Both the position numbers and the translations under genes were made by a program. From NCBI RefSeq assembly GCF_036784765.1, contig NZ_CP136651.1:62001-126000 (forward strand): a stretch of DNA of 64,000 nt, read 5' to 3'. Positions 15,662 through 25,720 of the stretch are shown in pieces (the stretch's first letter is position 1; every line of letters starts with the position of its first letter). Source of the DNA: Novosphingobium sp. ZN18A2. GTDB lineage: Bacteria; Pseudomonadota; Alphaproteobacteria; Sphingomonadales; Sphingomonadaceae. Under the pieces are notes generated by a model. The model was not told where the DNA came from. It did no database searches and was given only the letters and a program-made list of their open reading frames with translations.

Positions 15662-18081
15662 CCCCTTAACTCCGCGCCTTGCTTGCCTGCCGCCGCAACG
15701 ATCCGGTCGGCAATCGCCTTCAGGTCTTCGTCCTTGTAGCTCTTGCCCGATGGCTGGAGCGTCACTTCTACCGCAAGCGACTTGTGTCCTTCGGGCACGC
15801 CCTGCCCCCGGAAATCGTCGAACACGCGCGCTGCAACGATGTTGGCCTTGTCCGCGCCCTTCACCGCGCGGACCAGATCGCCCGCGGCGAGGTCCACCGG
15901 CACGAGGAACGCGAAGTCGCGCGTCACAGCCTGCAGCGGCGGCGGGGCGAAGTGCGGCTTTGCGAAGCCCGGCACCGCCTTTTTCGCAGGGATGCGATCC
16001 AGGAACAGCTCGGCCACGGCAACAGGCCCGTCGAGGTCGAACGTCTTCGCGGTTGCCGGATGGAGCATACCGAAGCGCGCCAGCACGTTTTTCGGCCCCA
16101 GTCGCAACGTCGCGGACTGGCCGGGATGGAACTGCGATCCCGCGTCGCCCATCACCATCAGGTTATCGACCGGCGCGCCTGCTTCGGACAGCAGCGCCAG
16201 CGCCTCGGCCTTGGCGTCCCACGCATCGAACGGCGCGGCCTTGCCCCCGAAGAGACGCTGATCCCAGCCGCTCGCGCGTTTTTCGCCCGCCAGGACGACC
16301 GCGATGGACAGCCGCTCGTCGCTCGATCCGTCGTCCGCACGCAGATAGCGGCGGCCAAGCTCGAACAGGCGCACGCTGGCTGCGCCGCGATCCATGTTGC
16401 GCTGCGCGGCCGAAAGCAGACCGGGAAGCAGCGAGGGGCGCATCGCCTTCATGTCCTCGCTGATCGGGTTGGCGAGCGTCCACACGAATTCGCCATCGGC
16501 AAAATGCGCGGCCTGCGCTTCGGGCAGGAAGCTCCACGTCACCGCCTCGTCCAGCCCGCGCGCGGCTGCGGCACGGCGCACCCGGCGTTCCAGCAACTGC
16601 GCGGGCGTGGCGGTAGGTTTTGCCACGCCATCTGCACGCGGCAGCGGCGTGGACGGCACGGCGTCGAGCCCGTGAACGCGGATCACTTCTTCCACCAGAT
16701 CGGGCGCGCCGTCCACGTCTCCGCGCCATGTGGGAACGGATACCGCCCAGTGCCCTTCGAAGCCCGCCTGTTCGGCGACAACCGAAAAGCCGAGCGCTTC
16801 CAGCACGGCCTGCTGCTGTTCGTGCGGCACGTCCACACCGCCCAGCCTGCCCGCAAGCGCCGGATCGTATCCGACAACCTTCTGCGCGGCGGGGGCCGCA
16901 CCCGCGCGCACCACGCGGCTCGCCTCACCGCCGCAGATTTCCAGGATCAGGTGGGTCAGCAGGTCAAGCCCGGTATCGAGGAACGCCGGATCGACCCCGC
17001 GTTCGAAACGCGCGCGCGCATCGCTGGTCAGCACAAGAGCCTGCCCGGTGCGCGCGATGCGCTCCGGATCGAAATAGGCGACTTCAAGCAGCACGTCGGT
17101 GGTCGTGTCGGAACACCCCGAATGTTCGCCGCCCATGATGCCCGCAACGTCGTGCACGCCGGCATCGTCGGCGATTACGGTCATTGCGCTGTCGAGCACA
17201 TAATGCTTGCCGTTGAGCGCTGTCACACCCTCGCCATCCTTCGCGCGGCGGGCGATGACCGCGCCCTTCAACTGCGCCAGGTCATAGGCGTGGGCCGGGC
17301 GGCCATAGCCGAGCATCACGTAGTTGGTGATGTCCACCAGCGCGGAGATCGGCCGCTGTCCGGCGCTTTCCAGCCGGGCTTTCAGCCAGTCGGGGCTTTC
17401 GCCGTTCTTAACGCCCCGGATCACGCGACCATGGAAGGCCGGGCAGCCTTCGGGATCATCGGTGCGGATTTCGGTCGGGCAGGCGAAGCCGCCTTCCACG
17501 TGCGGCGCATCAATGGCTTTCAGCGTGCCCAACCCTGCGGCCGCAAGGTCGCGCGCAATGCCGTAAACACCCATGCAATCGGGCCGGTTGGGGGTGATCG
17601 CCACGTCGAACACCGGGTCGCTGCCATGATAATCGGCATAGGACCGGCCGACCGGCGCATCTTCCGGCAGTTCGATGATGCCTTCGTGATCCTCGCCCAG
17701 CCCCAGTTCGCGGGTGGAACACATCATGCCGTTCGATTCGACGCCGCGGATCGCCGCCTTGCGCAGTTCCATGCCGTTTGCGGGCACGACAGCGCCGGGC
17801 AGGCCCAGCACGCCCAGCATACCCGCACGCGCATTGGGCGCGCCGCAGACCACCTGCAACGGCTCCGCTCCGCCAACATCGACGCTGAGCACCTGCAGCT
17901 TGTCCGCATCGGGGTGACGTTCCGCCGTCAGCACGCGCGCCACCTTGAACGCGTCCAGACCGGCGGCCGGATCTTCCACGCCTTCGATTTCCAGCCCGAG
18001 CGAGGTCAGCTTGTCCGCGATCTGGTCGGCGCTTGCATCGGTATCGAGACAGGCCTTGAGCCAGGAGAGCGAGAACTTCAT
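15658..18081 (-). CDS. pheT: phenylalanine--tRNA ligase beta subunit
   Basis: An 807-residue subunit of the alpha2-beta2 synthetase that charges tRNA-Phe. The N-terminal tRNA-binding EMAP-like domain (residues about 40-150), the B3/B4 editing domain and the C-terminal anticodon-binding (FDX-ACB) domain with RDFAFLV are all recognisable. The start overlaps the pheS stop in ATGA fashion, giving balanced synthesis of both subunits. Confidence 0.97.
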   Translation of the reverse strand: MKFSLSWLKACLDTDASADQIADKLTSLGLEIEGVEDPAAGLDAFKVARVLTAERHPDADKLQVLSVDVGGAEPLQVVCGAPNARAGMLGVLGLPGAVVPANGMELRKAAIRGVESNGMMCSTRELGLGEDHEGIIELPEDAPVGRSYADYHGSDPVFDVAITPNRPDCMGVYGIARDLAAAGLGTLKAIDAPHVEGGFACPTEIRTDDPEGCPAFHGRVIRGVKNGESPDWLKARLESAGQRPISALVDITNYVMLGYGRPAHAYDLAQLKGAVIARRAKDGEGVTALNGKHYVLDSAMTVIADDAGVHDVAGIMGGEHSGCSDTTTDVLLEVAYFDPERIARTGQALVLTSDARARFERGVDPAFLDTGLDLLTHLILEICGGEASRVVRAGAAPAAQKVVGYDPALAGRLGGVDVPHEQQQAVLEALGFSVVAEQAGFEGHWAVSVPTWRGDVDGAPDLVEEVIRVHGLDAVPSTPLPRADGVAKPTATPAQLLERRVRRAAAARGLDEAVTWSFLPEAQAAHFADGEFVWTLANPISEDMKAMRPSLLPGLLSAAQRNMDRGAASVRLFELGRRYLRADDGSSDERLSIAVVLAGEKRASGWDQRLFGGKAAPFDAWDAKAEALALLSEAGAPVDNLMVMGDAGSQFHPGQSATLRLGPKNVLARFGMLHPATAKTFDLDGPVAVAELFLDRIPAKKAVPGFAKPHFAPPPLQAVTRDFAFLVPVDLAAGDLVRAVKGADKANIVAARVFDDFRGQGVPEGHKSLAVEVTLQPSGKSYKDEDLKAIADRIVAAAGKQGAELRG

Positions 18082-19178
18082 GCGCGCACTCCTACCCCGC
18101 CCGACAGGGTCGGCACGTCCAATGCGTTGAACCCATAGTGTTGCAGCCAGCGCGCATCGCCGTCGAAGAAGGCGCGCAGGTCATCCATGCCGTATTTCAG
18201 CATGGCCAGCCGGTCCACACCCACGCCGAAGGCAAAGCCCTGCCATTCGTCGGGGTCCAGCCCGCCCATCTCTATCACGCGGCGGTTGACCATGCCGCTG
18301 CCCAGCAGTTCCATCCAGCCCCCGTCCTGACCGTTACCGCTGCCGCCCAGCACGCGCTTTCCATCGACCAGCGTGAAGCCCACGTCCACTTCCACCGAAG
18401 GTTCGGTGAAGGGGAAATAGCTGGGGCGCAGGCGCAGCACGATGTCTTCGCGCTCGAAGAAGGCCTTCAGGAAGGTTTCCAGCGTCCATTTCAGGTGGCC
18501 AAGGTGGATACCCTTGTCGATCACCAGCCCTTCGACCTGGTGGAACATCGGCGTGTGCGTGGCGTCGCTGTCCGACCGGTAGACGCGGCCCGGCGCGATG
18601 ATGCGCAAGGGGGCGCCTTCGGCCAGCATCGTGCGCACCTGCACCGGCGAGGTATGCGTGCGCAGCAGCATCTCGCGCCCTTCGCCGTCCATTTCGGGGA
18701 AATAGAACGTATCGTGCATCGCGCGCGCGGGATGCGTTTCGGGCATGTTGAGCGCGGTGAAGTTGTGCCAGTCGTCCTCTATCTCCGGCCCGGTTGCGAC
18801 GGCGAAGCCCATGTCGGCGAAGATTTCCGCCAGTTCGTCCATCACCTGGCTGACCGGGTGCACGCTGCCTTTCGGCGCTTCGGGCGCGGGCAGCGTCAGG
18901 TCGACACGTTCGGCGGCAAGGCGCGCTTCGAGCGCGGCGGCCTCAAGACCGGCCTTGCGATCGGCGATGGCCGCCGTCACCGCTTCGCGCACGGCATGGA
19001 TCTTAGGCCCTTCGCTCTGCCGCTGTTCGGGCGTCATCCCGCCCAGCGTTTTCAGAAGCGCGCTGACCCAGCCCTGCTTGCCCAGCGCGGCGACACGGAT
19101 CGCCTCTACCGCATCCACCGTTTCGGCGGCGGCAATCGCGGCCAGCGCTTCGGCCTTTTGTGTTTCCAGTTCCTGCAT
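18078..19178 (-). CDS. pheS: phenylalanine--tRNA ligase alpha subunit
   Basis: The 366-residue catalytic subunit. It has an N-terminal coiled coil (about 1-90) for tRNA contact. Class II motif 2 is in [10 protein letters not shown] and [12 protein letters not shown], and motif 3 is in [22 protein letters not shown]. It binds ATP and phenylalanine. It is the first gene of pheS-pheT. No leader peptide or T-box is visible upstream. Confidence 0.97.
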   Translation of the reverse strand: MQELETQKAEALAAIAAAETVDAVEAIRVAALGKQGWVSALLKTLGGMTPEQRQSEGPKIHAVREAVTAAIADRKAGLEAAALEARLAAERVDLTLPAPEAPKGSVHPVSQVMDELAEIFADMGFAVATGPEIEDDWHNFTALNMPETHPARAMHDTFYFPEMDGEGREMLLRTHTSPVQVRTMLAEGAPLRIIAPGRVYRSDSDATHTPMFHQVEGLVIDKGIHLGHLKWTLETFLKAFFEREDIVLRLRPSYFPFTEPSVEVDVGFTLVDGKRVLGGSGNGQDGGWMELLGSGMVNRRVIEMGGLDPDEWQGFAFGVGVDRLAMLKYGMDDLRAFFDGDARWLQHYGFNALDVPTLSGGVGVRA

Positions 19179-19292
19179 GGCGCTGCCGCTAGCCGGAAAT
19201 GGCGCGCATTTGAATACCCGATGCCAGCAGGCGCGCGGTTTATGACAGGTTTGCCCGATGCGCCCCCGGCGCCGCCGGCCCCGGTATCGCCG

Positions 19293-20243
19293 TCAATCCG
19301 CCTTCGGCGAATGCAGCGCCTGCACCGCGGACCCGACGAATTCCTGCCGGGCGCGCATCACCTCGTTCAGCACCGGATGCGGCTGCGCGGCGTATTCGCT
19401 GGGGCTCATCCCCATGAACCGATGGAAATCGCGCACGAACTGGGCCTGGTCGTGATAGTGGCTGTCCAGCGCGCCGATCCATTTCAGCGACGGGTCCAGC
19501 ATATATTGCGCAAGGCTGCGCATGAAACGCTGGCGGCGCAAAAGCAGGCGCGGCGGGAACCCGAAATGGCGGCGGCACAGGCGTTCGAGCGTGTGCGGTG
19601 CGATTCCGGTCGCTTCCGACATTTCTCCCACCGTGGACACGTCCACGTTCACCAGCGCGGACTGGCAGGCGACGATCCTTTCGCGATCGGGAAGATCGGG
19701 ATCGCGCCGCTTGGTGAAATAGGCTTCCATCCGCTCCAGTTCGGCCGCCTCATCCGGCTCACCGTCGAAAAGCGATTCGATCAGGGGGGCGAAATGGACA
19801 AACGCAGGCTCGATTCGCGCGTCGTAAAGCCGGTCGGCATATCCGTTTGCCGACGCGCCGATGAAGCCTGCCCAGCCCAGCGGCAGGAAGCCCACGCCCC
19901 AGATCCGCGTCGTGCCCACCGTGAAGCGCGTGGTGTTGCTGGTCGGCCCGGCAAGGATCGCATCCACCCCGCACTGCTCTGGCGTGCCGACGATCTGCGC
20001 ATCCGGCAGGTCGCCGCGAATGCAACGCAGGCCGCCCCATTCAGGATGAAGCCAGTCCGTCACGCGTTTCCCGTCGGGAACGGTGAGCTCTGTCAGGTAA
20101 AACGTGGTGAAATAGGGCCGCAATGCCGGTGACGGCTGATAAAATCGGACCCGGACTTCACAATCCGAATGCACTGGTTGCGCCCCTGTTCTATTCTGCC
20201 CCTGCGGACATATGCCGCAAAACGGGCCGAATAAATACGCCAT
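19293..20243 (-). CDS. AraC family transcriptional regulator
   Basis: About 316 residues. The C-terminal third is an AraC-type double helix-turn-helix (MSEATGIAPHTLERLCRRHFG, then YHDQAQFVRDFHRFMGMSPSEY). The N-terminal part is a ligand-sensing region of unknown specificity. The ATG at 20243 is used, although no good ribosome binding site is seen and a start nearer VRVRFYQPSP is possible. There is no obvious target gene; pheS lies downstream on the same strand. Confidence 0.85.
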   Translation of the reverse strand: MAYLFGPFCGICPQGQNRTGAQPVHSDCEVRVRFYQPSPALRPYFTTFYLTELTVPDGKRVTDWLHPEWGGLRCIRGDLPDAQIVGTPEQCGVDAILAGPTSNTTRFTVGTTRIWGVGFLPLGWAGFIGASANGYADRLYDARIEPAFVHFAPLIESLFDGEPDEAAELERMEAYFTKRRDPDLPDRERIVACQSALVNVDVSTVGEMSEATGIAPHTLERLCRRHFGFPPRLLLRRQRFMRSLAQYMLDPSLKWIGALDSHYHDQAQFVRDFHRFMGMSPSEYAAQPHPVLNEVMRARQEFVGSAVQALHSPKAD

Positions 20244-20283
20244 TTCGGATTTTATCAAGCGTTAGGTGCGGTCGGGGCGGCAC

Positions 20284-20322
20284 AAAAAAGGCGCCGGCCC
20301 TGTTCGGGACGACGCCTTTTTT
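20284..20322 (-). terminator. bidirectional intrinsic terminator after rplT
   Basis: AAAAAAGGCG at 20284-20293 and CGCCTTTTTT at 20313-20322 form a 10-bp stem with A- and T-runs on both sides. It lies 36 bp past the rplT stop, so it terminates the rpmI-rplT transcript. Confidence 0.85.
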
Positions 20323-20357
20323 CATGCCTTTTCAGGCAATTCGGAAACAGGCCCGGA

Positions 20358-20717
20358 TCAGGCCGGAAGCGCGGCCTTGGCCTGCGCGATCACGGCATTG
20401 AACGCGGCACCTTCGTTCATGGCCAGGTCCGCCATGACCTTGCGGTCAAGATCGATACCCGCAAGCTTCACGCCGTGCATGAACTGTGAATAGGTAAGGC
20501 CTTCGGCGCGGACCGCGGCGTTGATGCGCTGGATCCACAGGGCGCGGAAGTTCCGCTTCTTCACCTTGCGGTCGCGATACGCATACTGGCCGGCCTTTTC
20601 GACCGCCTGGCGCGCAACGCGGATGGTGTTCTTGCGGCGACCGCGATAGCCCTTGGCCTGGTCGAGAATCCGCTTGTGCTTGGCGCGGGTGGTAACACCC
20701 CTCTTGATACGGCTCAT
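20358..20717 (-). CDS. rplT: 50S ribosomal protein L20
   Basis: A 119-residue, highly basic early-assembly protein that binds 23S rRNA. It has the typical RVKRG-like start [18 protein letters not shown] and [13 protein letters not shown]. It follows rpmI by 13 bp. In many bacteria L20 represses its own operon by binding mRNA; no leader structure was identified here. Confidence 0.98.
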   Translation of the reverse strand: MSRIKRGVTTRAKHKRILDQAKGYRGRRKNTIRVARQAVEKAGQYAYRDRKVKKRNFRALWIQRINAAVRAEGLTYSQFMHGVKLAGIDLDRKVMADLAMNEGAAFNAVIAQAKAALPA

Positions 20718-20730
20718 GGTCTAGCGCTCC

Positions 20731-20934
20731 TCAGTTCAGCCCGTAGGGCGCCCACTTCTTGATCGTCTTCGCATCTGCGTCAGAGATCACTTCGGTGCCG
20801 CGGTTCTGGCGGATGTACTTGCCGTTGTGGCTGATCAGGCGGTGGCGCTTGCCGGCAACGCCGTGCTTCACCTTGCCGCTGGCGGTGAGCTTGAAGCGCT
20901 TTTTCACGCCGCTCTTCGTCTTGAGCTTGGGCAT
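20731..20934 (-). CDS. rpmI: 50S ribosomal protein L35
   Basis: A 67-residue basic ribosomal protein starting [14 protein letters not shown] with the RHRLISHN block. It forms a two-gene operon with rplT. infC is not adjacent: the next gene upstream is divergent, so the operon is rpmI-rplT here. Confidence 0.98.
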   Translation of the reverse strand: MPKLKTKSGVKKRFKLTASGKVKHGVAGKRHRLISHNGKYIRQNRGTEVISDADAKTIKKWAPYGLN

Positions 20935-21173
20935 TTTCGTCTCCTTGCGTTACGAGACACGTCCAACCAGCCCTGGCAGCCCTTGATAGCCAGGCCGGTC
21001 ATCGATTCCGTGCCGTGTGAAGGGCGGCCCCTTACGTCCGGCGGACGCGAAAGGCAAGCGCAAAAGGCTGCCGGGCGGCGGCTTTGCGAAGCTACGGCCC
21101 CTGCGATGAGCCTCGACTCTCTTCCAGCTTATGCTAATATTCGCGGATAAACACATAAGTGGAGAGGTATTCA

Positions 21174-21584
21174 ATGGGGAAATTCCATGGCGCCGCGATC
21201 CTTGCGGCGGCTGTCGCTGTCGGTCTGGCCAGCCCGGCCTTTTCGGCAACCGACCCTTCGGGCAACTACAAGCGCAAGAACGGCGACCTCGTCCACGTGT
21301 GGATCGATGGCGGCAAGCTCTACTGCAAGATCACCCAGGGCAAGAAGAAGGACTTCGAGATGTGCCACGGCATGTCACCGGTGGGGGAAACGTGGCAGGG
21401 CAAGCACATGAAGCATCCCGGCATGCCCGGCTTCATGACCTTCAACGGCACCGTTACCAGCGACCCCGGCTCCATCAAGATCAAGGGCTGCGCGTTCGGC
21501 AAGTCGATGTGCGATTCGGAAGTCTGGCAGAAGGTTGAGCCGGAACCGGCCGCACCCGCCGCGCAGAAAGCCACGCAACAATAG
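21174..21584 (+). CDS. DUF2147 family secreted protein
   Basis: A 136-residue protein with an N-terminal signal peptide (about 1-24, ending in SPAFSA). The mature part shows DUF2147 features: GNYKRKNGDLVHVWI near the start and KIKGCAFGKSMCDSEVW near the end, with four cysteines. The C-terminus is Ala/Pro/Gln-rich. It is probably periplasmic; the molecular function of the family is unknown. The ATG at 21174 has a GGAGAGG site 7 bp upstream, which rules out the earlier GTG. Confidence 0.85.
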   Translation: MGKFHGAAILAAAVAVGLASPAFSATDPSGNYKRKNGDLVHVWIDGGKLYCKITQGKKKDFEMCHGMSPVGETWQGKHMKHPGMPGFMTFNGTVTSDPGSIKIKGCAFGKSMCDSEVWQKVEPEPAAPAAQKATQQ

Positions 21585-21692
21585 GGTTTATCCTGCCCGC
21601 GCTCGCCGCGCAGGCGCTCGCTTCACGTGGAGCTGGCGCCTGCGTGCGGACGCGGATGGCTGGCACGGACACAAGCCTGCCCCTATTGCTAT

Positions 21693-21707
21693 TGCAATCT
21701 ATTCGCA
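21693..21707 (+). promoter_or_regulatory. candidate Fur-type iron box before bfd
   Basis: TTGCAATCTATTCGCAT in an AT-rich stretch 40 bp before bfd resembles TGCGAAT-ATTCGCA Fur-type palindromes with one base missing. bfd genes are often iron-repressed. This is pattern-based only. Confidence 0.3.
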
Positions 21708-21746
21708 TTAACTTCGTCTCCAACGCGAGCCGAAGGACCACGCGCA

Positions 21747-21923
21747 ATGTATGTCTGCATCTGCAATGCCATCCGCGAATCCGACCTGCGCGATGCCGCG
21801 CGGAAGTATTCGGGCGACGCCGAGGCGCTTTATGCCCGTCTCGGCAAGGTGCCGCAGTGCCGCCAGTGCCTTGAAGAAGCGCAGGACGTTGTAGAGGACG
21901 CGCGCGCCTGCCTGCCTGTGTGA
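21747..21923 (+). CDS. bfd: bacterioferritin-associated ferredoxin
   Basis: A 58-residue [2Fe-2S] protein. The ligands are the CIC pair at residues 4-6 and the CRQC pair near 38-41, which is the BFD spacing. It donates electrons to the haem of bacterioferritin to release stored iron. The ATG at 21747 (MYVCICNAIRES) is standard for the family. It is followed 115 bp later by the bacterioferritin gene, its functional partner. Confidence 0.93.
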   Translation: MYVCICNAIRESDLRDAARKYSGDAEALYARLGKVPQCRQCLEEAQDVVEDARACLPV

Positions 21924-22038
21924 CGCGGCCTGAGTGAGACGGGCTTGATTGATGCGGCCGGCCTGATGCTGCGCCCTTGCTGCATCGCTTCGGCGCGCGC
22001 ATAATCGGCAAAGGCCGAACCGCAACGGGAGCGACGCC

Positions 22039-22521
22039 ATGAAGGGCGACAGTGCCGTCATCGATTTCCTCAACAAGGCCCTGCTGAACGAGCTGACCGC
22101 GATCAACCAGTACTGGCTGCACTATCGCATGCTCGACAACTGGGGCGTGAAGAAACTCGCCGAATTCGAACGCCACGAATCGATCGACGAGATGAAACAC
22201 GCCGACATGCTGGCCGACCGCATCCTGTTCCTTGAAGGGCTGCCCAATTTCCAGGCGATCGGCCGCCTGAAGATCGGCGAAGGCGTGGAAGAGATCGTCA
22301 GGGCCGATCTCGCGCTCGAACACGAGGCGATTCCCTTGCTGAAAGAGGCGATCGCCCATTGCGAGGCGGTTCGCGACTATGTCAGCCGCGAAATCTTCGA
22401 ACGCATCCTCGAAAGCGAGGAAGAGCATGTCGATACGCTGGAAAAGCAGCTCGACATGATCGAGCGCATGGGCATCCAGAACTATGTCCAGATGAACAGC
22501 GAGGCACCCGAAGCCGGATAG
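22039..22521 (+). CDS. bfr: bacterioferritin
   Basis: A 160-residue iron-storage protein that forms a 24-mer with haem at subunit interfaces. The ferroxidase glutamates are in [10 protein letters not shown] and [14 protein letters not shown], which also holds the methionine that ligates haem. A second glutamate pair lies in [16 protein letters not shown] lies upstream of the ATG. It is linked to bfd, forming an iron storage and release unit. Confidence 0.96.
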   Translation: MKGDSAVIDFLNKALLNELTAINQYWLHYRMLDNWGVKKLAEFERHESIDEMKHADMLADRILFLEGLPNFQAIGRLKIGEGVEEIVRADLALEHEAIPLLKEAIAHCEAVRDYVSREIFERILESEEEHVDTLEKQLDMIERMGIQNYVQMNSEAPEAG

Positions 22522-22644
22522 GTCCGCCCCGCGCGTTCCCCCGTCGCGCGCCCGCATCTCGATGCGCGCCGGTGTGTGGCAATTCGCACCGATGCGGTTA
22601 TATCCACCCCCGCAATCCGCCCCGCAGAGGCCGGAAGAAGAGGG

Positions 22645-23838
22645 ATGAGCGCCTGCATGACACGCACCGAAACGCCTGCTCCGCGAATGCTCGAAGGTAT
22701 CCGCATCGCCGACATGACATCGGTGGTGTTCGGCCCGCACGCCACGCAGATGCTGGCCGATCTCGGCGCGGAGGTGATCAAGATCGAACCGCCGGGCGGC
22801 GAGATCTTCCGCCGCGTTGGCGCCAATCCGGATACGCCCACGATGGGCGCGTGCCATATGCTGCTCAACCGGGGGAAAGAAGCCATCGCGCTCGACCTGA
22901 AGGCAGAGGACGATTGCCGGGTGATGCACGAACTGCTCGGCACGGTCGACGTGTTCATCCACAACGTGCGCGGCAAGGCGATGGATCGGCTGGGTTTCGG
23001 ATACGAAGCGGTGAAAGCCCTGAACCCCGCGATCATCTATGTCCACGGCGTGGGCTTCGGCTCCGACGGACCATATGCCGATTTCCAGGCTTATGACGAC
23101 GTGATCCAGGCTGCATCGGGCACCGCGACGCTGCTGCCGCGCGCCGACGGCAACCCCGCGCCGCGCTATTTCCCGTCGCTCGTCGCAGACAAGATCGCCG
23201 GGCACTACGGCACGCAGGCGGTGCTGGCGGCGCTGGTGCACAAGCTGCGCACGGGCGAAGGGCAATTCGTGGAAGTGCCCATGTTCGAAGCCTTCACCCA
23301 CTTCATGATGGTCGAGCATTTCTATCGCGGGACGTTTGCGGACAATCCGGAAGAGTTCGGCTATCCGCGCCAGCTCGATCCCAATCGCCAGCCCTTTCCC
23401 ACCGCCGACGGACATATTTCCATCGTGCCCTATCACGACGGCAGCATCGTGAAGACCTTCGAACTGATCGGCGCGGCGGACCTGCTGGACGATCCGCGCT
23501 TCGCCACCACGATGGACCGATACAGGAACATCACGCAGATCTATGTGGAGATCGGCAAGCGCACCCCCGCGAAGACCACTGCGGAATGGATGGACCTGCT
23601 CAACGCCGCGGGCGTCCCCGCGATGCAGGTGCGCGACCTTGCCGACCTGCCGAACGACCCGCATCTGCAGGCGGTGGGCTTCTTCCGCGAGCGCGAGCAT
23701 CCGCTGGCCGGGCGCTTCACGGAAGTGCGCGCGCCGGTACGATACGGTGCCGATCCCGACCGCACGCTGGGCCTTGCGCCCGAAGTGGACCAGGACGGCG
23801 AAGCGATCCGCGCGCGGCTGCAAAAGCGGCCCGGCTGA
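22645..23838 (+). CDS. CaiB/BaiF class III CoA-transferase
   Basis: A 397-residue family III CoA-transferase. Typical features are GPHATQMLADLGAEVIKIEPP near residues 30-50, FIHNVRGKAMDRLG, and the acceptor Asp151 in YDDVIQAASG. It moves CoA between a thioester and a carboxylic acid; the acids are unknown. GAAGAAGAGGG lies immediately upstream of the ATG at 22645. It stands alone, with small membrane protein genes converging on it. It is a different subfamily from the CoA-transferase at 39.6 kb. Confidence 0.9.
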   Translation: MSACMTRTETPAPRMLEGIRIADMTSVVFGPHATQMLADLGAEVIKIEPPGGEIFRRVGANPDTPTMGACHMLLNRGKEAIALDLKAEDDCRVMHELLGTVDVFIHNVRGKAMDRLGFGYEAVKALNPAIIYVHGVGFGSDGPYADFQAYDDVIQAASGTATLLPRADGNPAPRYFPSLVADKIAGHYGTQAVLAALVHKLRTGEGQFVEVPMFEAFTHFMMVEHFYRGTFADNPEEFGYPRQLDPNRQPFPTADGHISIVPYHDGSIVKTFELIGAADLLDDPRFATTMDRYRNITQIYVEIGKRTPAKTTAEWMDLLNAAGVPAMQVRDLADLPNDPHLQAVGFFREREHPLAGRFTEVRAPVRYGADPDRTLGLAPEVDQDGEAIRARLQKRPG

Positions 23839-23880
23839 AAGGCGGGGGCAGCCCGCGCCGCCCCCGCGCCCTCATACCGG

Positions 23881-24180
23881 TCAGCCTTGTCGCATCAGCA
23901 TGGCGACGATGCCGGCGACCACCAGCGCCACGAATGCCAGCATCGTCACGGCATCGCGCCAGCCGATCGGATCGATGCGCTGTTTGCGGAACAGGCGATA
24001 GCCCGCCGCCAGCCGTTCGTTGCTGGCCAGCATGGCCACATCGTAGGAACTGGCCTCTTGCCGGTACCACGTCAGCAGTTCTTCCAGCGCCTCGGAATCG
24101 ACGTGGGGATAGGCCGCAAGCGTCGCCTCTATGCGCGCGCGGCGATCGTCGGCGGAGGGTCCGCCGCTCGTATCGGTCAT
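23881..24180 (-). CDS. hypothetical C-terminally anchored membrane protein
   Basis: A 99-residue protein. Its soluble helical N-terminus (LEELLTWYRQEASSYDVAML) is followed by one C-terminal transmembrane helix (about 78-96) and MRQG at the end. AGGAG lies 7 bp before the ATG at 24180. The tail-anchor topology suggests a cytosolic domain at the inner membrane. No family is recognised. Confidence 0.65.
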   Translation of the reverse strand: MTDTSGGPSADDRRARIEATLAAYPHVDSEALEELLTWYRQEASSYDVAMLASNERLAAGYRLFRKQRIDPIGWRDAVTMLAFVALVVAGIVAMLMRQG

Positions 24181-24242
24181 GATCGGATCTCCTGATCGGA
24201 AAGGGACGCGCCGCGCCATTGCGGCGCGACGGGCTGTTCCGG

Positions 24243-24593
24243 TCAGGCAGGCGGTGCGCGCGGCCCCGGCCGCAGCAGCAACAGGTCCGGGAACGGCGGG
24301 CCGGTCGATTCGGGACGGACGCGCCATCGCGGCTGCATCGCTGTCGCGACCGCCGGGCGGCGTACCGGAACCGTGCGCGCACCGGCGATAGGTTCGGGCA
24401 CGACGGTTTGCCGTGCGGTTTCGCCGCGCCGCTCTGTCACCAGCGCGACTTCGACGGTGGATGCGCTGAAGGCCGATCCGTGCTGCGGCGCGACGCTCAA
24501 CCGCCAGGGTTGCGCCGCCTGCAAGCCGATCACGGCAAGCGCCAGCGCCGCGAACAGGCGCAAGTGCAAAACCGCTGGGCGACAGGCAGACAT
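24243..24593 (-). CDS. hypothetical N-terminally anchored protein
   Basis: A 116-residue protein. One hydrophobic segment near residues 8-28 is followed by a low-complexity Pro/Arg-rich exterior ending in RPGPRAPPA. It may be periplasmic. No family is recognised. It lies between the small membrane protein gene and the beta-helix gene on the same strand. The start at 24593 gives a signal-like N-terminus; a start 12 codons upstream is possible. Confidence 0.5.
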   Translation of the reverse strand: MSACRPAVLHLRLFAALALAVIGLQAAQPWRLSVAPQHGSAFSASTVEVALVTERRGETARQTVVPEPIAGARTVPVRRPAVATAMQPRWRVRPESTGPPFPDLLLLRPGPRAPPA

Positions 24594-24650
24594 GGCTATT
24601 GCGCTATAATGTGCGCGCCCGATGCGCAAGCGCGCACCGGAGGCTTGACC

Positions 24651-25643
24651 CTAGCGGCGGTCGCGCGCCTTCAGCCCGATACCCAGGCGGTTGCCCTGCA
24701 AGGTAATGTCGTCGCCGGTCCAGTCGGACACGAACACGGTGTTGCGATCGACGCCGGGCGCAAGGCGGGCGTCGTTGTCTTCCACCAGCAGCCCGTTCGC
24801 GCTGTGCGTATGCCCTTCCGCGCCCACGGCGATGAAGGTGCTGTAGTTCTCCTTGTCCTGCCCCTGGACGAACCAGTTGCTGGAAATGCGCCCCGTCGCG
24901 CCTTCGGGAAGGTCGATCATGTAGTTCGTTGCGTGGCCGTGCGAATCGTCGAAAGAGTTGTCTTCGATGTCCACATGGCCGGCGCGCGACTTCACATAAT
25001 GGCCGCCGGTGCCCTGTTCGAAACGGCTCTGCCGCACGGTCAGCATCCCGTAATTGCCGGTATAGATCGAATGCGCGCACGAAAGGCCGCGGTCGCACCG
25101 GCCAAGGCGCGTGAAGGTCGATTTTTCCACCAGCACCTGGTGCGCGGTATCGTCGCCCGTCAGGATGCCTTCCTCGCTGTCGCGAAACCAAGATTGCGAA
25201 ACGCCCAGATCGCCATGTTCCAGCCGGATGCCCGCGCCGTTCCCGTCGGGCACGCGCAGGTTCTGGAAGATGATCCCCGTCACCCGCGCGGAACGGCCGC
25301 GCAGGACCAGCGCCGCCTTGCCCTCGCACGTCACCCCGTCGAACACCACCTGCCCCGGCTCTGCCGCGACATAGGCGACATCGCCGCCTTCCTGCACCGC
25401 GCACTGGCGATAGACGCCGGGCGCGATGCGGATCGTGCCCGATCCCGTGCCGATCCGGCTCACCGCCTGCTGTAGCGTGGCGAAATCCATGCCGGTGCCG
25501 TCAATGGTGAAGGGCGCGGGCGCGCGCGCCTGTGCCGCGACGATTCCGGCGGGGATCGCCGCCAGCGACAGCGCGCCAAGCGCGACAAGGCCGCGCCGCG
25601 AGGCGCGGTGGGCGCGAATGATCTGGACATATCTTTCGGGCAT
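24651..25643 (-). CDS. exported right-handed parallel beta-helix protein
   Basis: A 330-residue protein. Residues 1-40 contain SRRGLVALGALSLAA, a twin-arginine-like export signal. The mature region consists of repeated short strands typical of pectate-lyase-like beta-helices (VFDGVTC, GIRLEHGDLGVSQSWF, VRQSRFEQG, VDIEDNSFD, LLVEDNDARL). Such folds occur in polysaccharide lyases and epimerases, but no catalytic set is obvious. Four cysteines (QCAV, TCEG, RCDR, SCAH) may form disulfides. The substrate is unknown. Confidence 0.75.
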   Translation of the reverse strand: MPERYVQIIRAHRASRRGLVALGALSLAAIPAGIVAAQARAPAPFTIDGTGMDFATLQQAVSRIGTGSGTIRIAPGVYRQCAVQEGGDVAYVAAEPGQVVFDGVTCEGKAALVLRGRSARVTGIIFQNLRVPDGNGAGIRLEHGDLGVSQSWFRDSEEGILTGDDTAHQVLVEKSTFTRLGRCDRGLSCAHSIYTGNYGMLTVRQSRFEQGTGGHYVKSRAGHVDIEDNSFDDSHGHATNYMIDLPEGATGRISSNWFVQGQDKENYSTFIAVGAEGHTHSANGLLVEDNDARLAPGVDRNTVFVSDWTGDDITLQGNRLGIGLKARDRR

Positions 25644-25720
25644 CAGGCAGTCCCCGGTCATTTTCCTGCGCCCGGCCTAGCGCAGAATGGTTAACTGCCC
25701 GTTAGGTGTGCGTGCCCAAG

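Noticed and set aside
15679..18138. An open frame of over 800 codons on the plus strand across pheT
   Set aside because: It is the complement of a strongly conserved gene in high-GC DNA, where antisense frames are often open. Its product is rich in Arg, His and Ala without any domain.
21481..23823. A 780-codon minus-strand frame across bfd, bfr and the CoA-transferase gene
   Set aside because: It spans several well-supported plus-strand genes and has only low-complexity Arg/His composition. It is a GC-bias artefact.
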